Numbered from the stretch's first letter, positions 11,823 to 23,364 are shown. The stretch: DNA of 64,000 nt from Adiantum capillus-veneris (GCA_014529385.2 CM043943.1:155779092-155843091), one strand, 5' to 3'. Translations and numbers: made by a program. The notes: generated from the sequence alone by a model not told the origin.

Positions 11823-13030
11823 TCGGGATTCGAGATGTCCTCATCTCGAGAAAATGTGAGGATAGTCCTTCTTTAGGGTGGCTTCATCTTCCCATGTTGC
11901 ATCTTCTTCAGGATAGTCTTGCCACTGAGCAAGGTGTTCTCTGAGAACTCTATTTCAAATAATCTTCTCTCGATACTCCAAAATTCTAAAAGGTTGGAGT
12001 TCCAAGATGTTTTGAGTAGGCATGACAATTTATTCATACTTGAGGAGTTGATCATCATTGGCAATATAGGGTTTTAATAAGCTTACATGAAATACATCGT
12101 GGACTTTGATGTGAGATGGCAACTTCAACTTGTAAGCTTGGGTTCCTATACACTTGGTCACTTTGTAAGGGCCATAATAACATGGACTAAGCTTCTTATA
12201 CTTTCCAAGTGATAAGGTACTTCTATTTGGATGAATCCAAAGAAAAACCTTGTCACCTTCTTTGAATCTTCTTTCGGATCTCTTACTATCAGCATACTGA
12301 TCATAAGCTTCCTGAATATCTTTTTGGATGGCCTTTTTTAATTTTCCATTTCTTCCAGCATCTTCTTAGACGCTTCAACTCTGATGGTAGGGTCAAAAAA
12401 TGAGTGGCGAGACACATTCTTGACCATACAACGCACAAAATAGGGTCATACCAATGCTTTGATGATAAGAAGCATTGTAAGAATATTCCACTAGAGGTAA
12501 AAATTGAATCCATTGTTTACACTCTCTTCTTCAATAAGCACTAAGAATATCTTTGGTGACTTGGTTGACTCGTTTTGTTTGACCATCTGATTGAGGATGG
12601 TATGTGGTACTAAAGTTTAACTCTTTACCAATTTCCTTGAAGAGTGAGGTCCAAAAGTTTAAAGTAAACTTCACATCTCGATCACTTACAATCCATTTGG
12701 GCAATCCGTGTAATTTGAAAATCTCTTTAACAAATAGTCATGCAATGTCAGAGGCGGTAAAGGTTGTCTTGATTGGTATGAGATGCGCAACCTTCGTGGA
12801 GTAGGTCAACAACTACCATAAGTGAATTATAACCTCCTTGTACCGTAGGTAATCCAATGAAAATTCCCATACTTATACACTCCCATTTCATTTGGGGAAT
12901 TTTCAATGGTTGAAGTTTACCGGGAAGTTTAACTCTCTCATCTTTAATCTTTTGGCATGTCAAGCATTGACGAACATAGCATAGAACATCTGACTTTTTC
13001 CCAGTCTAATAGAAACTTTTATGTACGGCA
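11823..13030 (-). pseudogene. Ty3-2 integrase and chromodomain, broken
   Basis: On the minus strand the H2C2 finger end CYVRQCLTCQKIKDE (about 12,990-12,950) is followed by the catalytic core, with TTYHPQSDGQTKRVNQ near 12,560-12,605. Then come the C-terminal barrel (FKEGDKVFLWIHPNRS and HVSLLKPYI) and a chromodomain with EDATWEDEATLKKDYP (about 11,870-12,000). The catalytic glutamate of the DDE triad, normally in GQTERVNQ, reads lysine here (near 12,574), so integration activity is lost. Several in-frame stops are present, including a TGA in the chromodomain. The chromodomain places the element among chromoviruses, which direct insertion to chromatin marks. Confidence 0.85.
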
Positions 13031-14870
13031 ATGAGAGTCTTCGCATATCCTGGGTGTCCTGACGTAGGGTTGTCATGGGCCTCAAAGCCTTCTTTAAGTT
13101 AGGGTCCTTTGGTACACATATCCTATCTCTATATTAGAGACAAGGTCCATCATGTGAGAAGTATAACATTGAAGGTATATTCTTTGAATCCCCAGATCAA
13201 ACAAGGTTAAGCTGCCTTTGATACTCTAGATCAAATGATGCAACTTTCTTAACCTTTTCAATGATTGGGTTGTTGGGTATAGATATGAAGCTCAAAAAAG
13301 GTTTTCAACTGAGTGAATTTGCAACCATGTTTTCTTTTCCAGGACGATAGACAATGTCAAAGTCAAATTCTTGCAAAAGTTGTACCCATCATCTTTGTCG
13401 CATATTCAAAGTTGCTTGGGTAAAAATCCACTTTAAGCTCTTATGGTCAGTTATAAGGCAAAACTTCCATCCCAATAAGTAGTGTCTCCACAGCTTTAGG
13501 CGTGAATGACTGTGAATAGTTCCAGATCATGGGTGGGGTAGTTCTTTTCATGAACCTTAAACTTATGTGAGGTAAAAGCTATTGGTTTGCCTTCTTGAGC
13601 TAATACTCTTCCAATTGCTATTCCACTAGCATCAGTTGACGACTTCAAAGGCCTGATTGAAATCTGGTAGCTTTAGGCATGGTATGGTAGTCACAAACTG
13701 CTTCAATTGGTTGAATCTTTCTTGGTGTAGTAGTCCCCAGCTTATCTTCACTCCTTTCTTCAGAAGATTGGTCAAGGGTGAAGCAATCACTGCATAATCC
13801 TTTATAAAGATTCTAGACGATCATGTGATTCCTAAGAATCCTCTAAGCTCACTTGCATTTGATGGTTGAGGCCATTCGACAATGTCTTGAAATTTAGTAG
13901 GGTCCATTAAGATTCCTTCATGTGAAACAATAAATCCCAAAATACTCAATCCTTGGAGTGAAAAATGAACACTTTCTCATCTTTGCATATAGCTTGTGTT
14001 CTCAAAGAATATCCAACACCTTTCTAAGGTGGTCTTCATGTTCTTCTTCATCCTTTGAGTAGATTAGAACATCATCAAAGAAGACAAGAACAAATTCATC
14101 TAGGAACGGCCTGAAAATATCCTACATCAATCTATTGAATGTAGTTGGAGCATTAGTGAGACCAAATGACATTACTATAAAATCAAAATGTCCATATCGG
14201 GTGTTGAAAGCTGTCTTTGGAATATCTCATTTCTTTATTCTGATTTGATAATAACCATATCTTAGATCTATCTTTGAGAAGACCTTGGAACCATGTAGCC
14301 TATCCAGCAATTCATTGATTCGTGGGATAGGATAGTTGTTCTTAATTGTTACCTGGTTTAGTCCTCTGTAATCAATGCAGAGTTGTAAAGTCCCATCTTT
14401 ATTCTTTTAAAAAAATATTGGCGCTCCCCAACTTGATTTACTCGGTCTAATAAATCCCTGCTCTATAAGTTGATAAAGCTATTCTTTCAATTCAATGGCC
14501 TCTGGTAGCACCATTTTATAAGGTCTCTTTGACACTGGCTCACTTCCTAGGAGAATCTCTATCTCATGATCAATATCACAATTTGGAGGAAGAGAGGTGA
14601 AATCTTCTGGAAAGACATCTGAATATTCATGCAGCCAAGAGGGTTTTGTAACGCTTAATTTTGGATCCATCTTGTTCAGCTTGACCACAAATACCCTCAT
14701 ACCTTTGAGTAGACGGCTGGCTTTAACTAATTGAATCGTTGGAATCCCATTCTTTTCTAGTACTTCAACTTGCTTTGCTTGACTATCTCTAAAGCTCATA
14801 CTACCTAGGCCACAGTGGAGCGTGATTCTTAGATAACCAATCCATCCCAAGAATTCCATCATACATCCCA
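13031..14870 (-). pseudogene. Ty3-2 reverse transcriptase and RNase H, broken
   Basis: The reverse transcriptase starts after YSDVFPEDFTSLPP (about 14,620). It contains [18 protein letters not shown] (about 14,340), the conserved block [20 protein letters not shown] (about 14,200) and the polymerase motif [19 protein letters not shown] (about 14,080-14,030), in which both catalytic aspartates remain. RNase H follows to about 13,400. Stops such as the TGA before DIPKTAF and several frame changes make it inactive. It would copy the element's RNA into DNA. Confidence 0.85.
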
Positions 14871-15719
14871 ACTAGTAGAGTTCTAAAGAAAGCTGAAGTA
14901 GCATGTCCTCCTAGTTCAAAGTCAAGGGTTCGCACAGAATATTGTGATACCACGGTTTTCCCATTAGCCAATTCTATTGTCATGGATTTAGCTAGTTTTT
15001 TATTCAGGTTCAACTTTCGCAAGCATTTTGGGGATAGAAAAGAATGAGTACTACCACAATCAATGAGGAGGTTAAAAGGTTTGCCTTGATGGGTTGTTGG
15101 TGTTTGAATAACAGCGAATTGTCTTTGAGCTCCAGGGTTGTCAATAGCTGCATAAATTCTTGCTATGTCTTCTTCTTCACCAAGGGTAGGCTCTCCTAAG
15201 ACTGCATGTACATGGGCATTCCTACCCTAACCTCTTCCAAATGCTCTGGCTGTTCTTCCTCATCCTCTACCTCGTCCATTGTTATGTCCAAAAAGACGGT
15301 GTCTTTGATCTACTTCAGTTGTTGCTGCTGCTCTATTAGTTAGACGTGGATATCTTTTTCGATAATGTCCCAACTCTCCATATTCAAAGTATTGAACATC
15401 CAAGCATGAAGGATTTTGAGCATTAGCAGCATAAGTTCTTTGTGGTTGTCCATTATTATTGGGAAGCCTCATTGGTCATCTAGCACTGTTAAAACTTTAA
15501 TTTTGTTCAACTCTCCTTCTAATCCCTTGCTCCTTCATTAAGGGCTTAGCTCGTAGTAAAGCATCTTGCACAGTAGGAGGTTTCATGGCTTCTAATCACA
15601 AGCTGATTGGTTTCTCTTAAACCTTGACAGAACCGGGCTACCTGCTACTCTATGGTCATTGGTGGAACATAACGCCTAAGCCTTACAAACTTTGAGTAGT
15701 ACTCTTTAAGGTTAAATTG
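14801..15719 (-). pseudogene. Ty3-2 gag end, zinc knuckle remnant and protease, broken
   Basis: From 15,719 the frame reads QFNLKEYYSKFVRLRRYVPP, the end of a gag capsid domain. It is cut exactly at the NA-1 LTR. At 15,349-15,391 the zinc knuckle reads YFEYGELGHYRKRY, so all three cysteines of CX2CX4HX4C are tyrosines. The protease has DCGSTHSF near 15,040 and the conserved ILGMDWLSKN near 14,850. Both catalytic-site signatures look normal, but upstream stops prevent a full product. Confidence 0.8.
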
Positions 15720-16732
15720 TGTTAGTCGGTCGTCGTGCGACGGGCGTCTGCAACATAGCTCCTTTGTACTAACATAATATCAATATGCAAGGAAGTGACT
15801 TGGGATGGGGCACGAAGACTTAACGAGAGTGTCAATCTCACCAAAGTGAACTCAGGGGGCTACACATTCTACGACAAAAGCAAATCAACCACTTCCTAGT
15901 TAAATGATCAGTATGTGTCCAATCTCACAGCTCTAGGTCATCATGCCTTTTCGGCATCCAAACAAATCTGGAATGCAACGAAACTTAAGGAGAGGTATCA
16001 TAAGACTTAAGGGCTCAATCCTACCAAGTTCTGTCACCGTCTAGGAAGGTACATAAGTCACGATCCATCACAAAACATGTGCACAAAACTAAAATAGAAG
16101 TACTAGGAAAGGTCCTCCTTAAGCATAGAAACACTTATCCATGGTCAAAACATCAAAAAACAACCATTTTAACCTCCAAATCAATGCATTTAGCTCACAA
16201 ACAATGCATCGCAAACCACAACAAAATTGAAAATGATCACACTTAGATTGTAGAGCAAGAGACAAGGAATCCAATGTGCTATTTGGAAATGAATTCTGAT
16301 TATCAGTTCAAGAGAAAAGAAGATTACAATTTGTAACAGTAAGAGGCCTCCACATTGCACGTTTTTTATTCTTCAAGCTAATGATCATTCTCCCCTCAAA
16401 ACTAAGGGTTTGGACTTTAAAAGTTAAGGGGGCTTTCCCACGTCCATCCGGCCGTGGGAAATGATCATTCACATTGCACGTTTTTTATTCTTCAAGCTAA
16501 TGATCATTCTCCCCTCAAAACTAAGGGTTTGGACTTTAAAAGTTAAGGGGGCTTTCCCACGGCCATCCGGCCTCTTACAAGGATGTAGACTTAGAGAAGT
16601 AGAGAGGGTATTCTCTAATTACATCATGGTTACAAATCATCCTAGGCTAAATTACATGGCTTTCTTCGAAAAAGTAGAGTGTTTACAGGGTTTGGTGTGC
16701 ATACGCCTGTATATGCATGTATCCACCAAACA
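15720..16732 (-). repeat. 3' LTR of NA-1
   Basis: The 1,013-base segment reads TGTTAG...CAAACA on the plus strand, so it has TG/CA ends with a TGTT/AACA terminal match. On its inner side the minus strand has a polypurine tract, AGGAAGGGGGGAA (16,733-16,745). On the outer side Ty3-2 gag coding continues right up to 15,719, which fixes the edge. The flanking AATTG (15,715-15,719) is the expected target duplication, but the partner copy is not in the window. Confidence 0.75.
16351..16572. repeat. 103-bp tandem duplication flanked by inverted GTAAGAGGCC
   Basis: 16,351-16,453 and 16,470-16,572 are identical except for one base (CGTCC against CGGCC), separated by 16 bases. GTAAGAGGCC at 16,339-16,348 and its exact complement GGCCTCTTAC at 16,568-16,577 bracket the pair. 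The duplication lies in the NA-1 LTR and doubles a minus-strand TATA-like AATAAAAAAC. Confidence 0.95.
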
Positions 16733-16749
16733 TTCCCCCCTTCCTATTC

Positions 16750-19700
16750 ATTGCACGTCCTCGTGCAAGTTGTCTCTGAGCGAGTCTACTGCCTTCTTTC
16801 GAGCGTTGCGGTGATATTTGTGAATTTCTGAGCTCTTGCTTCAATCTCAACTTTGGTGACCAGCTCTCTAAAGGGATTATTACTGAGGGTTCTTTGGTAA
16901 GCGATGTGGTGGGTTGGCAGATCTTTTGTCATTGAAGAAGCCTATCATGAAAGCCTCTTCAAAGGTCTACATGTAATGAGAGGGTAGAAACATGACTCTT
17001 GCATACAATCCCATGATGACATTCCTGCTTGGGGTTTCTGTCTCCATATTCCAGCAAATGCCCCATGTACCTTTGACAAAAACTTGCCAGGGATGCTCTG
17101 CTACTTCGATATCACGGAAAGTTGTAATGCATATGATGTGCATTTTGGCAATCTTTACAAGCATCTGACAGGTGAGATTTGGGATCTCCTTCATCATGTT
17201 GATTACTCCTTTTAGAGTTTGAACCATTTATTGCTCGGATGGTAAGTTGTTATTGATATGTTTTGTGATTACCGGGTATTCAGCATTGCCAGTCTTTTGG
17301 TTTGCCAAATATAAAAATTGTCTTAAGATCATCGTCGTTTGATGGGACAGTAAGTGGGGTCGATCCTGAGATGTTGGGGAGCGTTTTTGTAATAGGTTTC
17401 ATCGGTTGGTCACTGATCAAACCATTTTTTCCTCCGCGTCAAAGGAGTTGACTGTCTATGATGATCTGAATCTGAAGGGCCGTAACAGGAACCTCTCTGT
17501 AGTCCCCTCTGTTGTTTGGTACAAGTTCGGGGAGCATGTTTTGCTGCCATAATTTAACTTCTTGTGGCATCAATGGCAGTGCGATCATCTCGTGCCCGTG
17601 ATTCTTTACTACCTCATCTGGAGTGATCATGACGAGGGCAGTCGATTCCAGCACCTTCAGTTCATATTGCATATAAGCTTTGTGTGAAGGGTCCTTAACA
17701 TTTGAGATCCAGCACTGAATTTCATCCCTTGTCGACTCCGAAGTGGATGTCTTGGCTGGATCTACAGATTCCTGCATTCCTTTTCCCCTGCTGGTAGTGG
17801 GCACCTCTGTTTTACGAGCTTCAAACATTGATTGTTCAAATCCTCCTCCTTGCTCAAAGTCCCCTGGGGCCTGCTGATATTTTGTCTGATCTTCTCTTAG
17901 AGTTGCTAAATCCCCTCTTGCCTCAGCCAATTGCCTTTTTAAATCTTCAATTTCCTCATCCTTGGCCTATTATAGGGCCCTATGACCAGTCGTCATGATC
18001 TGTCTGTCATATTTCTCTTGATGCAAGGCTTCTTTCAACTCTTTGATTTCTTGACTTAAAGAGGTAGATCTTGTAGTTGTTGTTGAGGAGGAGGGGGTCT
18101 CTTGTATGGCCAAGAGATGAGCCAGAGATCTGCTAACCATCGCATACGAGCCTTGTAGCTTCTCATTTTGTTCTCTTTCTCTGGTTAGCTCCTCCTCGAG
18201 ACATTGCTGCTCAACCTGTAATGCGAAGTTTGCCTCGTTAAATTGTTGCACTTCCTTGTAATAGTAGGCTGCATTCTCCTATTCTCTTTGCAACTCCGAT
18301 TGTGCCTGGAGTTGTGCCTTCTCTAGTGCTTCTATTTGTTGCTTTAGCTGCAAGGACTGTGCTGCCATTTTAGATGCTTCCTTCTTGGTATCTTCTAACT
18401 CCAGCTCTCGAAGATTGTAAAGAGCCCTTTGACATTGAAATTGTAGCTTGATCTGCTCTATGTGAGTGTCAATGTCAAAGGATTGGACTATCTCCATGCC
18501 TTCCTCCATGGCCGCTTGTGAGCATGGCGATCTTGGCCTATGCTGGTCTTTTTGACCCTGATCTGATTGTTCAGCAACCTCAGCTTGCTTTTCTCTTTGT
18601 TTTGAATCTTTTAGAGCAGCAGAGGTTGTGGCGTGCTTTGTTTTTGCAGACTCCGTTCTGGCAAGCCTACAATTTTTCCTCCACTTTCCGTCTGCTTTTC
18701 CTCCACTCCTTGTTCTGGCAAGCCTCCAATTTTTCCGTTTGCTTTTCCTCCACTCCTTGTTCTGGCAAGCCTGCAATTTTTCCTTCCTCTTTTTCTGAAG
18801 TCTATGGAAGTGCCTCAGTGTCCTTGGGAGAACCAAGGTCTTGACCTTGCTGGTCCTGTGTATCATATTGTTCCTCTCCTTGCGCGTTACTTTCCTCTTT
18901 TTTGCTTCAATTAGATTTGTTAGATGATTTGAGATCATCGACACATGGCTTCTTTGATTCTTCTTTTTTCCTTTGCTCCATCTTTCGCTTGAGTTCATTT
19001 TGTGAATACGCTGCCACATGGCGCTGGCAATCTCCCATTTTTCTTTAGCTTCCTGCCTCTTCTGTTGCTTGATCCTTTCTAAAGCCGTTGTTTGCCTACG
19101 TAGCAGCAGAATTTTTGGCTTCATCCTCTTCTTTCTCATCATCCGCTTATGTTCCTTGACTTTGTTTCTGATCTTGCTTTTGTTGGCGGAGCCTTTCCCA
19201 CAATGCCTGAGCTTCTTCCATTGTTCTCCTGGCATGTGTAATGGGAATAGCCTCTACCACATGCACAGCTTTCTTTCGCAAGTGTGTATATTTAAGTGTG
19301 TATGGGATGTCCTGCTCCTCCTCCAAAGACTGGTACTCCGAAGGAGTGTCTCTTGGGTGGGACCCTTCTTCCTGGCTACTCTGAGCATCTGACTCGGTCT
19401 TCTCGCTGCCAAAATCCTTTAGCAGTGCACTTTGCCTCGTCCTTTTGACTTTTGTTTTGGCCTTGTAGAAGTTCTTGCCACTGGTCTTACAGCTCTTTTA
19501 GATCTGTGGATCAGATCTATCTGCGCTTCTGCAGGTGGTAGATCCTCGATCATCCCCAGTGCCTGATAGGCTATACGTGTGAGCATTGGTCCCCCGTTCA
19601 TGTAAGCTTTACTTCTTTGACTCCCTTTCAGGTTTTCTTCCACAATAGTGTCAAGAAGATAGCTGCCAAATTCGCAACTGACCACCCTGCCTTCAGCCAA

Positions 19701-20306
19701 GCCCATTTCCATTACCATGGCCATGTGCAAAAAAGGTTTGGTATATCTAGGCGGCTTCTGCACCTTGAAATGTTTCGATATAAGACGCAATGGTAGTTCA
19801 GTTTTTTAGTAGATCAGGTCTTGATACGTCATCTTGTGACCTCGTTGCTTCAAAAAGGCTTTATCATTGTCTATTGCCTTCGTCTTATGCAAGAGATTGT
19901 GCGTCCCTTGCGGCAAGTGGAGGGCTTCATTGATAATTTCTGCTGTGATCTTTACCTTGACGATTGCCCCATCCTTGTCCGTCATAGTTGCTTCCCCATT
20001 GTACTGAATTGAACTTATGAGCTTGTCTGAAGTTCGTACCCCAAGGAGGCAGTCGTAAGAAGTTGTCTAGCTATAGGCACCTGCCCCCTTCTTGCACTTC
20101 TGGCTTTTGGTGCAAAGTCCACATTTCCTGTGCAATATTGTGGCCTTTACAATTTCTCCGTGTGCTGCTTGCAACCTTCCAATGAAGATGTTCGCCAGTA
20201 TTGCTTCAAGTACCTGTTCGATGATGTGAGCTTTCTCATTGGATGAGATATCGATTATCTCATAGGGTGCCGTGTTTCACTCCCTTTGTGCTTTCCTTCG
20301 AGGCAT
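16750..20306 (-). pseudogene. NA-1 long coiled-coil polyprotein, no reverse transcriptase seen
   Basis: An ATG at 20,306 opens a frame starting MPRRKAQRE. The N-terminal part carries a domain shared with NA-3: KVKITAEIINEALHLPQG (about 19,960) and then PPRYTKPF...GGPMLTRIAYQALG (19,740-19,560). A long lysine-, glutamate- and glutamine-rich coiled-coil region follows (about 19,235-17,970), and then a more globular part (17,930-17,439) with ISNVKDPSHKAYMQYELKVL. The last part (17,227-16,967) is in another frame. Much of 20,306-17,439 stays in one frame with nonsense codons, often at glutamine-like positions, for example the adjacent TAA TAG near 17,968. No protease, polymerase or integrase motif was found, so it looks non-autonomous. 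The function is unknown; a gag-like structural role is an inference. Confidence 0.65.
18656..18790. repeat. Three-copy minisatellite inside the NA-1 coding region
   Basis: TTCTGGCAAGCCT starts at 18,656, 18,713 and 18,760, each followed by (C/A/G)CAATTTTTCC and a pyrimidine-rich stretch. On the coding strand it gives repeated basic segments containing RLART. Confidence 0.8.
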
Positions 20307-21880
20307 GTTGTTGTCAATTCTAGCATTGAAAATAGGTTTTAGCCAATGATCAGAGCTATTGGAAAGTGTAAACTCGACCATAAAATGAAAAATGAGCATA
20401 ACTTTGTCAAAACTACTCCAAATTTGACCAAATTTCACCAGTGCATCTAGGATTACTATAGGCACAAGAATGTAATGTAACAGATGAATTTTGTCAGAAA
20501 GGAACATGGATCACGATCCATGTTGGGATGCATTTTGAAATTCTAACTTTGGGAAGTTATTCCTAGGCATATGGGGATGCTACTCAGCAATTTTCTCTAG
20601 ATTTAGGGTTGAAGGTACATGGATCGCGATCCATGTTGAGCAACATTTTGAAAATCTGATGATACCATCTCTGGTAGGGTTCATCGAGATTATGCCTTGG
20701 TCCAAAAAATTTGGGATTTGGATCAATGGTTTGACGCTTGGGCTAAATTGTGGAAACCTTTTGCAAACTTAGAGGTTTTTGGCATTTTGAAGTGGATTTC
20801 GGGATTCAAATGGCTTGCAACTCCATGGCTTGGCTTTCATGAACATACTAAATCATAAGGCATGATTTTTACTTATATTGGGCAAAAAGGTACATGGATT
20901 GCGATCCATGTTGGACAAAATTTTGATACAGTTCTTGTGCACAGTTGTTCCTATAGGTTTTTCTAGTACACTGGTGAAATATTTTCAACTTTGGACATGT
21001 TTTTCCTTAGTTTGCCCTCTTTTCCAGTTTATGGCCATGTTTTTTCCGTTTTGACCATATTTGTTTTTGGCAACCATTTTTGGACTCATGTTTTGCTTGA
21101 GATCTATCATTGTTTTGATTTCTAATGATTTCGATCTGTAGTTCATAGCTTTGCCTGGCTCCTTAGCAAATTCTACTAGACACTAAATCCTTTTGAGAAG
21201 ACACATTGAATTCTTCAATTTTCACCATTTTGCAAGTAAACCTTTGCTTAGTTTTGATTCTACCACCATCCTTGGGTTACATTTGCTTGTTGATAGACTC
21301 TGAGGAGAGTGTGAAGTCTCCCAATTGACTTTAGCATTAATCTAAAAACTTGTCAGGACTCTCTCTTTAGCCTTTCTTTATGGGTCTTGTTGGCATCCCG
21401 GCATTTGACCTCATGAGTTTTTCTTTGGGATCCCACCTTTTTTCCTGTGAAAATGACCAAAAGACCATTTGCAGACTAAAAGTAGCAATCCTAGAGGATT
21501 TGATGATCTTAAGAGCACTTCTTGTGATCATTTTGCAACACCAGTACTATTTGTACATTGTCCAGCTAGTGAGCCACTTTTACCCTGATTTTGGAAAAAA
21601 GGAACATGGATCGCGATCCATGTTGGGGTGCATTTTGAAAAAACCATTCATAGAATTTTGTTCCTTCCCGATCCATGTTCCACCACTTTTCTCTATTGTT
21701 TCTAGCCTGTCTGATTTTGTCTGCTAATTGGAGTCTATTGGTGAAATATTTTGGTTTTTGATGTGTTTTGGACTTCCTCAATGGCCCTGTTAGTTTGCCA
21801 ATTTTGTGACTTTGTACTGCTCTGATCTGTTGTTTTGGCATTGTTGATGCAGTATGGGACATACACACATGCTCTTGCAA
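20307..21880 (-). promoter_or_regulatory. NA-1 leader with repeated palindromes
   Basis: This AT-rich non-coding stretch lies upstream of the NA-1 ATG. The palindrome core ACATGGATCGCGATCCATGT, or a one-base variant, occurs at 20,503-20,524, 20,617-20,636, 20,892-20,911 and 21,603-21,624. The first and last copies have AA/TT added, making 22 bases, and the last is a perfect 22-base palindrome. A half site lies at 21,670-21,680. Flanks are also partly conserved, with TTTTGA or TTTTGATA 10-15 bases away. I see no primer site or 5' LTR at the far end, so the element is truncated there. Confidence 0.85.
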
Positions 21881-21965
21881 GGTTAATGATCATACCTGTC
21901 AAATTTGGTGTAGTAAGATCCACCAAGCTGGTCGCAGCGGCAGAAACAACTTCGAAAACTCTATG

Positions 21966-22103
<138 letters not shown>

Positions 22104-22242
22104 GTGCCTCCGGTCTCCCTTGGGTGAGGGGGCAGCCCTAGGGGAGACCACAGAGCCCTGCTCCCCACCTCTAGTAGCAACCCCGCCCAGCTCTGCTCGC
22201 GTGCACTCTCGCTCTCTGTAGCGCTCGCAAGTTTCAACCCCT

Positions 22243-22386
22243 GCTCGCCCCAGCCAATCTCAGCCTCGCCAGTCTCAGCCTAGTCTCGGCCCATGCCCAG
22301 GCCCGGCCAATCTCAGCCTTGTCAGTCTCAGGCTCCCCCATGTTGAAGCTCGCCAGTCTCAGCCTTTGCTCACCCGGGTCTCGACC
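22243..22386 (+). repeat. Degenerate CCAGTCTCAGCCT minisatellite upstream of the ORF1-like gene
   Basis: At least six imperfect copies of a CGCCAGTCTCAGCCT-like unit (CCAATCTCAGCCT, CCAGTCTCAGCCT, TAGTCTCGGCCC and so on) form a GC-rich tract ending about 85 bases before the start codon. Repeated 5' monomers serve as promoters in some LINEs; that role here is inferred. Confidence 0.7.
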
Positions 22387-22469
22387 TGCTACAAAGAGAG
22401 AGACCTCTTTTAATTAAAGTTGATTATAAGCCTTTGAAGGTGATTTGTTCTCTTGAGAGAGTGCCCACC

Positions 22470-23219
22470 ATGGCCACTCGGGCCTCTTCTCGCGTGAAGC
22501 CCACATTCGCCGGCATCGTGGCAACACCCCCAAAGGTGGACAGCATGGCCTGGCTTCAACATGAAGTCGAAAGACTTCGCAAGGAAAATGACGGCTTGAA
22601 GGAAGGACTCGCAGCCATCGAGTCTCGCCTCACCACAATGGAGGACTCCAACAAGGGGAAGACGGAACAAAAGGAAATCGAGCTCAATACGAAGACGGAA
22701 GTCACCCTCACAGAGAAGGTCAAAACTCAAGTACAGGATGTCATTTTTCCCGAAGTCGAAGTTCGTGTGGCATCTACGCTACGCAAACAACGACGACAAG
22801 ATGCTATTGCTCTCAATGTCTGCATTGGTGGGCTCCTGAGAGATTGGCAAGGAAAAGAGGACCCCAAGTTCCACAAGTCTTTTGCTTGCATCCGAACAAC
22901 AACCCCCATGATACAATGGGATCCAACGACAATCACCACTCTCGCTCACGAGCATCGCACCAACCATGCAATTCTTACCTTCAAGACCAAAGCGGATCGA
23001 GTCAAGCTCTTTGAGCAATCGAAGCTTCTCAAGGACACAAAAATTTGGTTTTCCGAAGATCTCACACCCACCCAACTCAAACAAAAGAAGGCCGAACTCC
23101 AAAACATGCGAGAAGCGTGCACAGCAGGGAAATGGGCAGTTTATCGAGGAGACAAAGCCATCATCCAAGAGTTTCAAACTCCCAAACCGGCCCCCTCCTC
23201 CTCACCTACCTCATCTTAG
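22470..23219 (+). CDS. L1 ORF1-like RNA-binding protein, intact
   Basis: The 249-codon frame is complete. I chose the ATG at 22,470 because it has a strong context (CCACCATGG); an in-frame upstream ATG at 22,434 is weaker. Residues about 25-90 form a coiled coil (WLQHEVERLRKENDGLKEGL). The second half resembles the RRM-like and C-terminal parts of L1 ORF1 proteins, with NVCIGGLLRDW, then HAILTFKTKADRVKLFEQSK, then WFSEDLTPTQLKQKKAEL and KWAVYRGDKAI. Such proteins bind the LINE RNA as trimers and chaperone reverse transcription. No ORF2 follows, and the frame is followed at 23,365 by a CT tract. It is one of the few intact genes here, so it is either a recent insertion or a retained gene. Confidence 0.7.
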   Translation: MATRASSRVKPTFAGIVATPPKVDSMAWLQHEVERLRKENDGLKEGLAAIESRLTTMEDSNKGKTEQKEIELNTKTEVTLTEKVKTQVQDVIFPEVEVRVASTLRKQRRQDAIALNVCIGGLLRDWQGKEDPKFHKSFACIRTTTPMIQWDPTTITTLAHEHRTNHAILTFKTKADRVKLFEQSKLLKDTKIWFSEDLTPTQLKQKKAELQNMREACTAGKWAVYRGDKAIIQEFQTPKPAPSSSPTSS

Positions 23220-23361
23220 ATTTTTGTTCATCCCACCTTATCTTTTTTCCCACCACTCGATGGACCCTCAGTCCTTAACTGATATGTATCAGACGAAATC
23301 CTTTGTACTATTTTGTTCTGGTCCTATAGGTCATATATGACCTCCATGGAAGATAATTCAA

Positions 23362-23364
<3 letters not shown>

